A stretch of 64,000 bases of DNA from Streptomyces sp. ISL-87 (GCF_018614095.1 NZ_JAGGOY010000043.1:70286-134285); one strand, 5' to 3'. Shown: positions 41,313 to 49,131, numbered from the stretch's first letter. Notes: generated by a model not told the origin, from the letters alone. Numbers and translations: made by a program.

Positions 41313-41341
41313 TCGCTTCCTCTCGTGAGTAGACCGAGCAA

Positions 41342-41374
41342 GGGATACGGGGATCATCCCTTTCCCCGTATCCC
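41342..41374 (-). repeat. Intergenic hairpin with AGGGATG loop, copy H2
   Basis: A 12-bp perfect stem GGGATACGGGGA/TCCCCGTATCCC; the minus-strand loop is AAGGGATGA. Confidence 0.75.
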
Positions 41375-41386
41375 AAGCTCAGACGG

Positions 41387-44194
41387 CTAGCGAGCGTTCT
41401 TCAGCGCCTCAACGGCGGCCGTCTGAAGATCCTTGGACAGGCAGCCCTTGTGTCGCCTGGCACGGCGCATGGTCGGGTAGCCAGGGGTCATTGCTGAACC
41501 CCCGGCCCCCTCAGAACCGGGCGTGCGGCTTTCACCGCACCCGGCTCAAGCACGTCCTGTGGGCTGCTCTGCGCCTTGCCCTCAAGGGCATGGCGCTGGT
41601 GGTGGCACTGCGTGTGCAGGAGCACCAGGTTCTTGTAGTCGTTGGTCCCGCCGTGCACCCGATGGATCTTGTGGTGCACGTTCAGGGCCTTTCGGCGCGC
41701 GTCGAACCAGGCGATCCAGTCGTGGACGTTGTCCGGTTCGAACTCTGCGCCTTCTACAAGATCCAGACCGCATTCCGGGCAGAGACCCTTCTGCTTCGCT
41801 GCCAGAGACTGGAGAAACTTGCTCTCCGTCTCCAACTTGCTCCGCTTGCTGGCCCTGTCCTTCCAGTACTGCGTCAGCGCCGGGTCATCCTTCGAATGTG
41901 AATCCATGACCGGGACGTGACGGACGATCTTCGTGTGGGTTGCCGGAGTGATGTACCCCGCGTCGTCCCCGAAGATCCAGCGGTTCTTACTTCCCTTGAT
42001 CCGCTGTTTCCAGTAGTGGTTGGCGATCCAGACCCTTCCCTTCCTCCTGTGGTTCCTGTTCGCCCACTGCCATAGCTGGTTGAACAGAAGCCAGTCGAGG
42101 TGTTTGAAGGCATCCTTTGAACTCCACGGCCGGTAGTACGCGGTCCATCCCCGGATGAACGAGTTCACGTGGCCAATCAGACGCTTGGTTTCGTGTCCCC
42201 GGTTCTCCCGGATGATTTCCCTGATACGTGCCGCAGCTTTCTTCATGGCGTCCTTGCTCGGCCTGATGAGAGTTACGCCGTTGCTGTACCGGCGGACGTT
42301 GCCCCCCAGGAAGTCAAAGCCTTCGGTGAGGTGGACGACTCGCGTCTTTTCCTCGTTGAAGGCCACCCCCCTCGGTTTGAACCATTCCGCCAGCCGTCGC
42401 TTTGACTCATACGCCTGCTCCTCCGTGTGACACATGACCACGAAGTCGTCCGCGTATCTCACCAGTGCGGGAGAGTCTTCCTTGACTGCCCTGTGGGCAC
42501 CCTTCTTGCGGTAGACCACACCCGCTGCCTTTTCCATCCCGTGGAGGGCAATGTTCAGGAGAAGAGGACTGATGACGCCACCCTGCGGAGTTCCCTCCGT
42601 GGTGGGCGCGAACTTCCCCTTGTCCATTACCCCCGCCTTCAGCCATCCCAGGATCATTTCCCTTCCGGGGAACTTTCCGAGGGACGTCATCAGGTGCTGG
42701 TGGCTGATGCCGTCGAACGCCGCCGAAAGGTCGGCGTCCAGCACCCACACCCTGTGGGCCTGCTTCTTGCCAGCGATCTGGTAGATCGCTGCCATCGCGT
42801 CGTGGCAGCCCCGTCCGGGGCGGAAGCCGTAGCTCCTCGCCTCGAAGCGGGCCTCCCACTCGGGCTCCAAGGCGTTCTTGACCCTGGCCTGCTGTACCCG
42901 GTCACGGATGACCGGGATGCCCAGCGGCCTGGTCTTGCCGTTGGCCTTCGGGATGTAAACACGCTTTACCGGTGACGACTTCACGTTCTTCTCCGCGATC
43001 AGATGCCTCGCGAGGAGGCCCCTTTCCTGCGGAGTGAGCGCTGTGTCGCCATCCACGCCGGCCGTCTTTCGCCCCCGGCTCACCTGCGTTACCCGCCGGA
43101 CACTCAGCAGAGTGTTCGCCGTCGAGCGCAACATGAGCTTCTGGAGGTTCCTGACCTTCGGCATGTCGTATTCCTGAGCAGCCTTGAAGATCCTCTGCCT
43201 AAGCCTTCTTACGTCCGCATCCACCCGGTTCCAGTCAATGCTGTGCCAGGTTTCGGCGTCGTCGCCGGTTTCGTTCCAGAAGGACTTCCGTCCCGCGTTC
43301 TCGTCCATCTGTCCTCCCTGTCTAACGTGCACCGTCGTTATGTCGGCGTTGGTTTGCTGGTTCTTCAAGGACGAACCTGGTCCGCGTGGGCCCCCTTTCG
43401 GGTCCGGCCATGAGGCCGGTATCCACCAGGTTATAGCTGGAGGGTGGAGACCCTTTGTCCAGCCTTTCCCCTGAGCTTTCGCCCCAGTGGCATTCGCTTC
43501 TCGGACCATCCTGCGCCCGCAGAGGTTCTGTGCCTTTGTTGCCTCCGGCCTACCCCCATTTCTGGGGGACCTCTACGGGGTTGTCTAGTTCCACACAATC
43601 AAGTTGCGTTCGGGGTGGGTGCCGTCTCTATCCCGGGAGCCACGGTGACCTATCCGCGCCTTCACAGCCAGCTTGGCGGATCGTGTAAGGGAATCTCACC
43701 CTCTGCTCCTTTTCCGCCCGGCTACAACCCACTAGGGCGGTTCGTTCTTTACGAGACCTCAATGACGATTCACTTACGTTCACCCGTCCGAACTTCCACC
43801 GGACCCGTACCGTCGCAGTGGACGCTTCGGCCTTCGGTCACGAACTCAGGCTTCACACGAAAGGATTACTCCCGACGCATGCTGAGCGGTGGACGGTCCG
43901 TTGGTCACAGGACCGGCCCGCCCTTATCTCCTTCCGGGCAGGCCCTTGATTGTGCGACTTCTAGCCGCACTGGCTGAAGAACATGACCCCCTCCCAGTTC
44001 TTGCCGTCCTCTCCGCAACCGAAGAGGCAACGCACCTGCCAGTGCGTGTCACTACCCGGGTAGGGCGCAAGTGGTTCCCATCCCAGCTCATAGATTCGCG
44101 ACAGCGCTTTTCTGGCAGCGTCAATGTTGCGCTTGCTCGCCCCCGTCTTCAGCACGGGGTCAAGGTCCGGAGTTTCCGGGGTCTCTTCAGTCAT
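41387..44194 (-). CDS. Small phage gene split by a group II intron (102 aa after splicing)
   Basis: Exon 1 is 44194-43971 (MTEETPETPDLDP... to NWEGVMFFS) and exon 2 is 41471-41387 (MRRARRHKGCLSKDL... to stop). Removing the intron between GTGCG (43970) and the AC end (41472) restores a single frame, AGC CA/C ATG, of 103 codons. Unspliced RNA would stop at TAG 43961. The product has a Cys pair in RCLFGCGED and a basic C-terminal half. Function unknown. Confidence 0.75.
41472..43970 (-). mobile_element. Group II intron
   Basis: 2499 bases. The 5' end is GTGCG at 43970; domain V is a 34-nt hairpin at 41514-41547 (GAGCCGGG ... CCCGGTTC with a GTGAAAGC apex); domain VI follows with the end CTACCCGAC. 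It encodes a reverse transcriptase/maturase with an HNH domain. Orientation matches the host gene, as needed for splicing. Confidence 0.88.
41488..43308 (-). CDS. ltrA: Group II intron reverse transcriptase/maturase (LtrA-like) with HNH endonuclease
   Basis: 606 residues from ATG 43308 (AGGGAGGACAG upstream). RT motifs: GKTRPLGIPVIRDRVQQ, FRPGRGCHDA, WVLDADLSAAFDGI, GTPQGGVISPLLLNI and the catalytic YADDF. The maturase X domain is HVNSFIRGWTAYYRPW. The C-terminal HNH has CPECGLDLVEG, HHKIHRVHGGTND and HTQCHHQRHAL. The last about 20 residues read through intron domain V, so the functional protein may be somewhat shorter. It promotes splicing and retrohoming. Confidence 0.93.
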   Translation of the reverse strand: MDENAGRKSFWNETGDDAETWHSIDWNRVDADVRRLRQRIFKAAQEYDMPKVRNLQKLMLRSTANTLLSVRRVTQVSRGRKTAGVDGDTALTPQERGLLARHLIAEKNVKSSPVKRVYIPKANGKTRPLGIPVIRDRVQQARVKNALEPEWEARFEARSYGFRPGRGCHDAMAAIYQIAGKKQAHRVWVLDADLSAAFDGISHQHLMTSLGKFPGREMILGWLKAGVMDKGKFAPTTEGTPQGGVISPLLLNIALHGMEKAAGVVYRKKGAHRAVKEDSPALVRYADDFVVMCHTEEQAYESKRRLAEWFKPRGVAFNEEKTRVVHLTEGFDFLGGNVRRYSNGVTLIRPSKDAMKKAAARIREIIRENRGHETKRLIGHVNSFIRGWTAYYRPWSSKDAFKHLDWLLFNQLWQWANRNHRRKGRVWIANHYWKQRIKGSKNRWIFGDDAGYITPATHTKIVRHVPVMDSHSKDDPALTQYWKDRASKRSKLETESKFLQSLAAKQKGLCPECGLDLVEGAEFEPDNVHDWIAWFDARRKALNVHHKIHRVHGGTNDYKNLVLLHTQCHHQRHALEGKAQSSPQDVLEPGAVKAARPVLRGPGVQQ

Positions 44195-44195
44195 T

Positions 44196-44411
44196 TCACG
44201 CCTCCACAATACTCATGGCGAAACGGTCCCAACGGTGCCTGTTTCCGCTGACGTCACGGATGATTACGACATCGGGCGCTGCGGGAAACCCCACGGTTTC
44301 CACGCGCCCCCTGCATCCCTCGTAGCGGGAACCGAATGCGGTACCCCATACAGCTCCGAAGTTCCGGATCTCTCCAGAATCGCGGAGCATTTCCAGTTCC
44401 CTACGTTCCAC
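44196..44411 (-). CDS. Hypothetical protein, 71 aa
   Basis: From GTG 44411 (AAAGG upstream). Contains RNFGAVWGTAFGSRYEG. Its stop lies 2 bases before the split gene start. An ORF extension to 44486 crosses hairpin H3 and is unlikely to be coding. Confidence 0.55.
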   Translation of the reverse strand: MERRELEMLRDSGEIRNFGAVWGTAFGSRYEGCRGRVETVGFPAAPDVVIIRDVSGNRHRWDRFAMSIVEA

Positions 44412-44447
44412 AGGTAGAGCCTTTCGATAGGTGCCGGGCAAAGGACA

Positions 44448-44472
44448 CGGAGACGACATCCCTATGTCTCCG
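44448..44472 (-). repeat. Intergenic hairpin with AGGGATG loop, copy H3
   Basis: CGGAGAC/GTCTCCG stem; minus-strand loop ATAGGGATGTC. Confidence 0.65.
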
Positions 44473-44496
44473 CGCCCCAAGCTCACCGCCTAGCGG

Positions 44497-45000
44497 TTAA
44501 CGTTGCGGCTTGTACTCCGACACCTTGAGTCCGTCGATGACTGCCAGCCCAACCTTGCCCACAAAGCGCGATTGCGGGTCATCCCCTGTTGCCGCACCGG
44601 TACTCATGAGGAACTCAGTGGAAATAGCGTTCCAGGAGTCCCCCTTCCGTCGCGCAAGGAACGCTTGCGGAGCGATAACCTTGACAGCGGTTTCGCGAAG
44701 CTCGAATGCGGCCTCGAAGGAAAGGGCACCTGATGCTTCGTACTTTTCAGTCACGATGCGAGCATGCCTGCGCGCCGTGCTGAGATCGAATACCGCTGTT
44801 GCCCCGCACTCGGCGCACGTGATCTCTTCCACGGAAGAGTCAGCGCACGGCTTAGCCTCAATCACGAGCAAGCTACACGCGGTCTTGTGTCCGGACCACG
44901 TAGCGTGAATCTCTCCTGGAGTGGTCGCACTCCAACAGGTCTGAAGGTGGTCCAGGTGGCCATACCTGAAATCGCCAGTGTTCAAAGGGAATCCCTTCAT
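44497..45000 (-). CDS. Hypothetical protein, 167 aa
   Basis: A Cys pair ITCAECGATAV in a likely zinc ribbon at about 60-70, then a helical and a beta part (SRFVGKVGLAVIDGLKV). Unknown function. Confidence 0.6.
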   Translation of the reverse strand: MKGFPLNTGDFRYGHLDHLQTCWSATTPGEIHATWSGHKTACSLLVIEAKPCADSSVEEITCAECGATAVFDLSTARRHARIVTEKYEASGALSFEAAFELRETAVKVIAPQAFLARRKGDSWNAISTEFLMSTGAATGDDPQSRFVGKVGLAVIDGLKVSEYKPQR

Positions 45001-45033
45001 CGTGCCTCTTGAGTAGGTCTCTAGAAGCCCGAT

Positions 45034-45090
45034 ACCGGGGGCAGGGCGTCACTGACCACAGTCACGTGGCTGCACTTCCCTGCCCCCGAT
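45034..45090 (-). repeat. Intergenic stem-loop H4
   Basis: GGGGGCAGGG/CCCTGCCCCC with a 31-base loop that itself contains a GTCAC-type small stem. It occupies the same kind of intergenic position as the AGGGATG hairpins but lacks that loop. Confidence 0.55.
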
Positions 45091-45112
45091 ATTGAGTCGC
45101 TAGCTACTCGAC

Positions 45113-45475
45113 TTACGCGCCCCAGTGGGCTTCTGCACCATCGCCCTTGCATGCGGCACACTCACATACGTGCACCTGATGCAACTCGTTCGGGTAGAAG
45201 ACAGCCGTTTCCGCCCAAGGGGTGTTGCCGCTTTCCCAGGTGAACCGAAGTTTCACCATGTCCTCCCCAAACGTCTCAATGACTTGGGCTTCGAAGACGA
45301 ACGGCGAGCGCACCGACTTGAGACCACTTCTGCTACTAGGTGCGTGGTAAAAAGGCCGAACCAGAACCAGCCGACCGACCAGCGAAGACGGTGTCTGTTC
45401 CTTGTGCGTGATCGGCTCCCCGATCGGCCGAGTTTCGCTGTTTCCCCACGCGTCGCGACTTACGTACGTCTGCAT
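45113..45475 (-). CDS. Hypothetical protein, 120 aa
   Basis: ATG 45475 follows AGGAA. SH3-like beta pattern (GRLVLVRPFYHAP, VKLRFTWESG) and a C-terminal Cys cluster (VHVCECAACKG). Unknown. Confidence 0.6.
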   Translation of the reverse strand: MQTYVSRDAWGNSETRPIGEPITHKEQTPSSLVGRLVLVRPFYHAPSSRSGLKSVRSPFVFEAQVIETFGEDMVKLRFTWESGNTPWAETAVFYPNELHQVHVCECAACKGDGAEAHWGA

Positions 45476-45516
45476 TTCCTGTCTCCTTGTCTCCGCCCGT
45501 AGGCGGACATGAAAGA

Positions 45517-45547
45517 GGCACGGAGACCCATCCCTAGACCCCGTGCC
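45517..45547 (-). repeat. Intergenic hairpin with AGGGATG loop, copy H5
   Basis: GGCACGG/CCGTGCC stem; minus-strand loop TAGGGATGGG. Confidence 0.7.
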
Positions 45548-45595
45548 CAACGAACCTGATTCCGCGGTGCCGGCGGAGGCAGACCCCTCCCTTGG

Positions 45596-45943
45596 CTAGT
45601 TGTGTATCCTCCCGTCGTCCCCCACGTAGAGCGCGAACTCTCCGCAGGCACGAGAAGCAACGTCGAGAATGGTTGCCGCAGGATCGGACCAGTCCCCATC
45701 CCAGAAACCGGCCCCATGCCCGTTCCGGGTCATCCAGAAGTCATGTCCCGCGTCGGACTCGCGCCCCTCGAAAAGCGAGGCAGCGGCGTATCGGAATGAC
45801 GCGCAGTCATTCAGCATTCGCGCCTTTGTGAGGTCGCTCAGATCATCCAGGGTGGGCGGGGTGTCCCGCGTCCACTCCTCACTGTTGTGCACGTCTGCCA
45901 GCGCACTTGAGATGTACTGCTCAGCAAACAGGCTAAGTTCCAC
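45596..45943 (-). CDS. Hypothetical protein, 115 aa
   Basis: GTG 45943 with AAAGG seven bases upstream. Resembles a family of short actinophage proteins with LNDCASFRYAAASLFEG and DAGHDFWMTRNGHGAGFWD. Function unknown. Confidence 0.65.
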   Translation of the reverse strand: MELSLFAEQYISSALADVHNSEEWTRDTPPTLDDLSDLTKARMLNDCASFRYAAASLFEGRESDAGHDFWMTRNGHGAGFWDGDWSDPAATILDVASRACGEFALYVGDDGRIHN

Positions 45944-45985
45944 TGACACGCCTTTCGTCCCTACTGTCGGACGCAGTAGACAGAG

Positions 45986-46018
45986 GGGCACACGGAATCA
46001 TCCCTAATCCGTGTGCCC
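45986..46018 (-). repeat. Intergenic hairpin with AGGGATG loop, copy H6
   Basis: An 11-bp perfect stem GGGCACACGGA/TCCGTGTGCCC; minus-strand loop TTAGGGATGAT. Confidence 0.75.
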
Positions 46019-46028
46019 GTACTGACGA

Positions 46029-46217
46029 CTACGGCTTGACGCAGATGTTTCCTGCCCCGTCCTCCCAGACGTCCGGGTTATCCGGCGTCGGGGCACACAG
46101 GGCGGTCTGGAAACCGTCGTTGAATGTTTCGACTGCATCGACCTGCGGCCGTATGGCCATACCGACTGCCAGACCCAGAACACAACCCAGGGTCACGAAT
46201 CCCGCCAAGGTCTTCAC
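46029..46217 (-). CDS. Small membrane or secreted protein, 62 aa
   Basis: An N-terminal hydrophobic segment (LAGFVTLGCVLGLAVGMAI) then an extracytoplasmic part with two cysteines (TALCAPTPDN, NICVKP). Overlaps the upstream gene by 4 bases. Confidence 0.6.
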   Translation of the reverse strand: MKTLAGFVTLGCVLGLAVGMAIRPQVDAVETFNDGFQTALCAPTPDNPDVWEDGAGNICVKP

Positions 46218-46414
46218 TGATTCCTCTTTCCGTGCTGCAACTTGCCGTACTTGTTGATCCAGTCGATGACCTTGACCTCCCGAGTGCCGGAACTACTCAG
46301 GGGCCGCCAGCACGTGAAACACAGAGCCTCACGCCTGCCGCTTTCGAAGAACTCCACGAGTTGCCCGGGGTGGTTACACCCGCACCGGTCACAACGCTTG
46401 TATTCCGTCAGCAC
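46214..46414 (-). CDS. Zinc-ribbon-like protein, 66 aa
   Basis: CDRCGCNHPGQLVEF and ALCFTCWRPL give two CxxC knuckles. Small, overlapping both neighbours. Unknown role. Confidence 0.6.
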   Translation of the reverse strand: MLTEYKRCDRCGCNHPGQLVEFFESGRREALCFTCWRPLSSSGTREVKVIDWINKYGKLQHGKRNQ

Positions 46415-46863
46415 TGCACCACCCGAAAGCCACCACGGGCCCCCCGCTCAATGAGCTTGGACGGATAATCGAAGGGGCACCCCGCATCCTTGAAATCCTG
46501 GGCATCTGCCCAGTCTTCAGGGGTATAGGGGTAGAGGGACGCGGACGCTTCAGCGGAAGTACCCGCCCCCACGTATTCCTTCAGCGCTTCTTTCGCTTTC
46601 CGCCCGTTCTCAGCAGTGATCAGCCCAAACTCACTGCTGAACTCCTCACCCCGGTACATGTAGACAATCCAGCGCGGCCCCGCCTGCTGGCACACCTTGC
46701 AGGTGATCTGAATTTCCGCCCCGGACTGCCAGTGCTGAACACCCGACGTAGGGCGGTTGCACATCGTGCGGTTGTCTGAGCGGTCATAGCGAAACTCGCC
46801 ACGAATGGCGTGCAGAGTCTGACTATCCCCCACTGTTGCAACCATCTGAGCTGTCTTAGGCAC
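46408..46863 (-). CDS. Hypothetical protein, about 151 aa
   Basis: Starts at GTG 46863 (or ATG 46845). Contains RTMCNRPTSGVQHWQSG, ITCKVCQQAGPRW (a Cys pair) and YPYTPEDWADAQDF. Overlaps the upstream stop by 8 bases. Unknown. Confidence 0.55.
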   Translation of the reverse strand: MPKTAQMVATVGDSQTLHAIRGEFRYDRSDNRTMCNRPTSGVQHWQSGAEIQITCKVCQQAGPRWIVYMYRGEEFSSEFGLITAENGRKAKEALKEYVGAGTSAEASASLYPYTPEDWADAQDFKDAGCPFDYPSKLIERGARGGFRVVQC

Positions 46864-47137
46864 GCTGGTCCCCCCGGTATATGTCGCCCTCCACATAGGT
46901 GATGGCAGAGCCGTCCGGGGCACGCATGGCGAAGTAGTAATCCGCCTCCACCCAAATGGTGGTCCATCCAGCGGTGTGCAGTGCGCCCCACACGCTTTCG
47001 TCCCCGCCCGATCCGGCGAAGAACGCGTCTCCGACGCAGTCATCAGCCCTCATGGTTCGGATCACGTCATCGGCGGTACGAGCCGATTCGAGCTCCTTCA
47101 ACTGGGCTTCGATGAACTTCCAGAATCCGTCAAGCAC
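46856..47137 (-). CDS. Hypothetical protein, 93 aa
   Basis: GTG 47137 with GGAAGGGAAG upstream. A helical start (GFWKFIEAQLKELESARTA) then GWTTIWVEADYYFAMRAPDG. Unknown. Confidence 0.6.
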   Translation of the reverse strand: MLDGFWKFIEAQLKELESARTADDVIRTMRADDCVGDAFFAGSGGDESVWGALHTAGWTTIWVEADYYFAMRAPDGSAITYVEGDIYRGDQRA

Positions 47138-47183
47138 GCTTACTTCCCTTCCTACTCCACTACGTCTCTCGCAATGGGTGAGA

Positions 47184-47220
47184 GGGTGCACGGAAAGCCA
47201 TCCCTAACCGCCGTGCACCC
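47184..47220 (-). repeat. Intergenic hairpin with AGGGATG loop, copy H7
   Basis: A 10-bp perfect stem GGGTGCACGG/CCGTGCACCC; minus-strand loop TTAGGGATGGC. Confidence 0.75.
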
Positions 47221-47238
47221 GACTCCCCTACGAAAGGG

Positions 47239-47358
47239 CTATGCGTCCCACGTCCGGTACTCAGACCGATGGACGTAGATCACTCGGCGGTGTCTGCCGT
47301 CCGCGTGAAACTGGTCTATGCGAGTACAGACGACTCCATAGAGCACCTCGTATGTCAC
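47239..47358 (-). CDS. Small hypothetical protein, 39 aa
   Basis: GTG 47358 preceded by GAGAGGAGCGAGA; the sequence begins MTYEVLYGVVCTRIDQF and ends EYRTWDA. It fills the gap between two genes and is followed by hairpin H7. Unknown function. Confidence 0.55.
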   Translation of the reverse strand: MTYEVLYGVVCTRIDQFHADGRHRRVIYVHRSEYRTWDA

Positions 47359-47404
47359 TCTCGCTCCTCTCATTTTGGGCAGAGCTGTGCCGTTGCCGGC
47401 CGAG

Positions 47405-47704
47405 CTACCCAACCGGGCTAACTCGAATGTTGTGCCCGTTCACCAGGGCGTATCCCGTGCGGAAGATGTCCACCTTTGCGCGGCGACACATGCCGACATG
47501 CGCGATACTCCGAGTGAACCCCTCTACAGAGCGGATCATGTTTCCCCACGACCGCACTTCATAGGTGAAGGGGCCGTCAGAGTCCGTGATGGTGACACTG
47601 AAAACCCCGTGGTTCAGGTTCTCTCTCTGGAATGAGAACGTGTTGAGCGGAATCAACCCGCGTTCACGTCGCCCGTTGTTCATAAACTCAGCCGCTACTG
47701 CCAT
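47405..47704 (-). CDS. Hypothetical protein, 99 aa
   Basis: First gene after the long leader region. Beta-rich (HGVFSVTITDSDGPFTYEVR). The C-terminal part is basic with one Cys (HVGMCRRAKVD). Unknown. Confidence 0.55.
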   Translation of the reverse strand: MAVAAEFMNNGRRERGLIPLNTFSFQRENLNHGVFSVTITDSDGPFTYEVRSWGNMIRSVEGFTRSIAHVGMCRRAKVDIFRTGYALVNGHNIRVSPVG

Positions 47705-48047
47705 GACTACCCCTTAAAGGTGTCTGGTCGGCCCCTCAGGGCCCTTGTAAGTGCCTTACCGACACTCCCCCCGACTCACTCACTCGGAGACGCTTAGAGA
47801 CGCACGCAGTAGGTCTGTTGAGTATCAGTCAGCTAACCCCTGGCACGCTTGCCACATCAGTTGAGTGTGTGAGCCGTAGGCAATCGCAGTTGTGCACTGT
47901 GCATGGACCGTCGATGCACTGTCATTGGCCGTAGGTCCCCGCCAATTCAGGACCTCCTATGCGGACTCAGTGCTAACGGCAGCACTTAGCGAGACACGCA
48001 CACTCAGAGGAAAGGTGCTTGCGTGATCATTGATCTGAGGCATCACT

Positions 48048-48067
48048 CTGTTGAGTTCTCAAGGAGC
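48048..48067 (-). promoter_or_regulatory. rRNA-leader-like element
   Basis: The minus strand reads GCTCCTTGAGAACTCAACAG, which from memory closely matches the element found just upstream of 16S rRNA in actinobacterial rrn leaders, near antitermination and processing signals. A chance match of this length is unlikely, but comparison is needed. Confidence 0.5.
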
Positions 48068-48171
48068 TACGCAGTCAGCCCTAGAAAGGCCCTGTACGCA
48101 GAGGGATAGGAAACGGTGCGTCGGTTGCAGCTAAAGCCGCCCTAGGCGCCATCAGGGCCGTTTCCGGGCCC

Positions 48172-48190
48172 GGTGAGTAAGAGACTCACC
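48172..48190 (-). other. Hairpin overlapping the leader-peptide stop
   Basis: GGTGAGT-ctctt-ACTCACC on the minus strand; the TGA of the leader peptide (48188-48186) is inside the stem, so a terminating ribosome would open it. Confidence 0.6.
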
Positions 48191-48221
48191 CGCACTCATT
48201 AGGTGGGGACCGTGCGCTCAT
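48186..48221 (-). CDS. Leader peptide, 11 aa (MSARSPPNECG)
   Basis: ATG preceded by AAAGGAGGT with 7 bases spacing, among the strongest ribosome-binding sites in the window. It is followed by a hairpin and has no long ORF, typical of an attenuator peptide. Confidence 0.5.
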   Translation of the reverse strand: MSARSPPNECG

Positions 48222-48294
48222 CTCGCTTACCTCCTTTCCTGTCCGCCCCGTTCGGTCGGGGCGGTTGGTGACAGGGAGGACACTGCCCTGATTC

Positions 48295-48314
48295 ATCGCA
48301 GGAGGCAAGTAACT
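48295..48314 (-). promoter_or_regulatory. Dispersed control motif, copy D
   Basis: Minus strand AGTTACTTGCCTCCTGCGAT, the consensus form. TTGCCT with CAGTGT 17 bases downstream could be the promoter of the long leader. Confidence 0.65.
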
Positions 48315-48426
48315 CTCGAAGGGTGATTCAGGAAGCGCACGCGCGCACATTGGGCACCACTAAACCGCAGGTCAGAAGGGGTGCGCTCGCCGCCGGCAAT
48401 AGCGGCATTGCGGACATAAAGGCACT

Positions 48427-48442
48427 ATCGCAGGAGGCAACT
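48427..48442 (-). promoter_or_regulatory. Dispersed control motif, copy E
   Basis: Minus strand AGTTGCCTCCTGCGAT, 113 bases from copy D, with the ACT of the consensus shortened. Confidence 0.6.
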
Positions 48443-48737
48443 TCTTTGCATTCCCTTTACCTATGCCTATGACATACCGGTACATAGGGAATGCCTGACC
48501 ATGCGTCAGAGTCAGTAGCGTTGGGACCAATGGTGCTTACAGAGGGGGCGTTTTCAGCGTCTGACTGGCCGTATTGACGGGTAGTCAGGTAAGCCTGATA
48601 GGTGGTCAAATGACAACGAATATCACTTGACGCCGAGTCACCTTACTGGGCAGTAGCTGACGGCCAATTACTTGCTCCTATTGATGCACCAATTAGGTGA
48701 TGCATCATTATCATTCACAAGCGCACAAGTAATTATT

Positions 48738-48763
48738 GTTACCGCACCCCATGTGATGCATAT
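48738..48763 (+). repeat. Bipartite repeat, copy 3, with an inverted half at 48961-48970
   Basis: GTTACCGCAC-(6)-TGATGCATAT. The minus strand at 48961-48970 again reads GTTACCGCAC followed by CCAAGTGAGGCA. Another TGATGCATCA lies at 48698-48707. Confidence 0.55.
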
Positions 48764-49039
48764 ATACGGGGGTAATATAACGAGAATGCTGACATGAGGA
48801 CCGCAGGGGCACCTTCCTGCCATCGTGTACGGGTTTGACATCTTTCACAAAGTCACAAGCCGTGCCCCTCGGGGGCTCTCACGACAGCCGGCACAGGGCG
48901 CCGCGGCCTCCTACAGGCCGCCCAGGAGGACCCGAGGGCGTCTAATGTTGCCTCACTTGGGTGCGGTAACAACATTATTGGTGGCCTCGCTCACACTGGC
49001 GTCCTGAATGCCCGAATAGGACACGTACGTTATATATGC

Positions 49040-49114
49040 CGGGGTTTCTATACCCCGGCGCTGAAGACTGTTCTGAGGTACAGGTAAGCCCCACCTGGCC
49101 TAAACCGGGGTGGG
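49040..49114 (-). terminator. Tandem hairpins downstream of the kinase-like gene
   Basis: GCCCCACC/GGTGGGGC (49086-49114) and GCCGGGG/CCCCGGC (about 49040-49062), both in the 3' region of the gene at 49132. T-tracts are poor, so termination is likely but not certain. Confidence 0.5.
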
Positions 49115-49131
49115 GCCATACTGGTTCTTGC

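Larger units (their letters stand above)
47705..48294 (-). promoter_or_regulatory. Long 5' leader region of the right-arm minus-strand operon
   Basis: Almost 600 bases without a substantial gene upstream of the ATG at 47704. It contains, in transcription order, a hairpin (48243-48264), a leader peptide gene (48186-48221), a hairpin overlapping its stop, and an rRNA-leader-like element (48048-48067). This arrangement suggests attenuation or antitermination control. Confidence 0.55.
48443..49131. other. Non-coding region with repeats and hairpins
   Basis: No convincing gene in about 690 bases. It holds TGATGCATCA at 48698, the bipartite repeat at 48738-48763, the inverted half-repeat at 48961-48970, and two hairpins near 49040-49114 that probably end the kinase transcript. 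An ORF at 48825-49007 is low-complexity and not convincing. The AT-rich part (48640-48790) could be an origin or late control site. Confidence 0.45.

Noticed and set aside
40056..47220. CRISPR array in the right arm
   Set aside because: The repeated units are hairpins with different stems and irregular spacing of hundreds of bases to kilobases; no direct repeats with uniform spacers.
48825..49007. 60-codon plus-strand ORF in the non-coding region
   Set aside because: No ribosome-binding site, Arg/Pro-rich composition and no resemblance to a protein domain.
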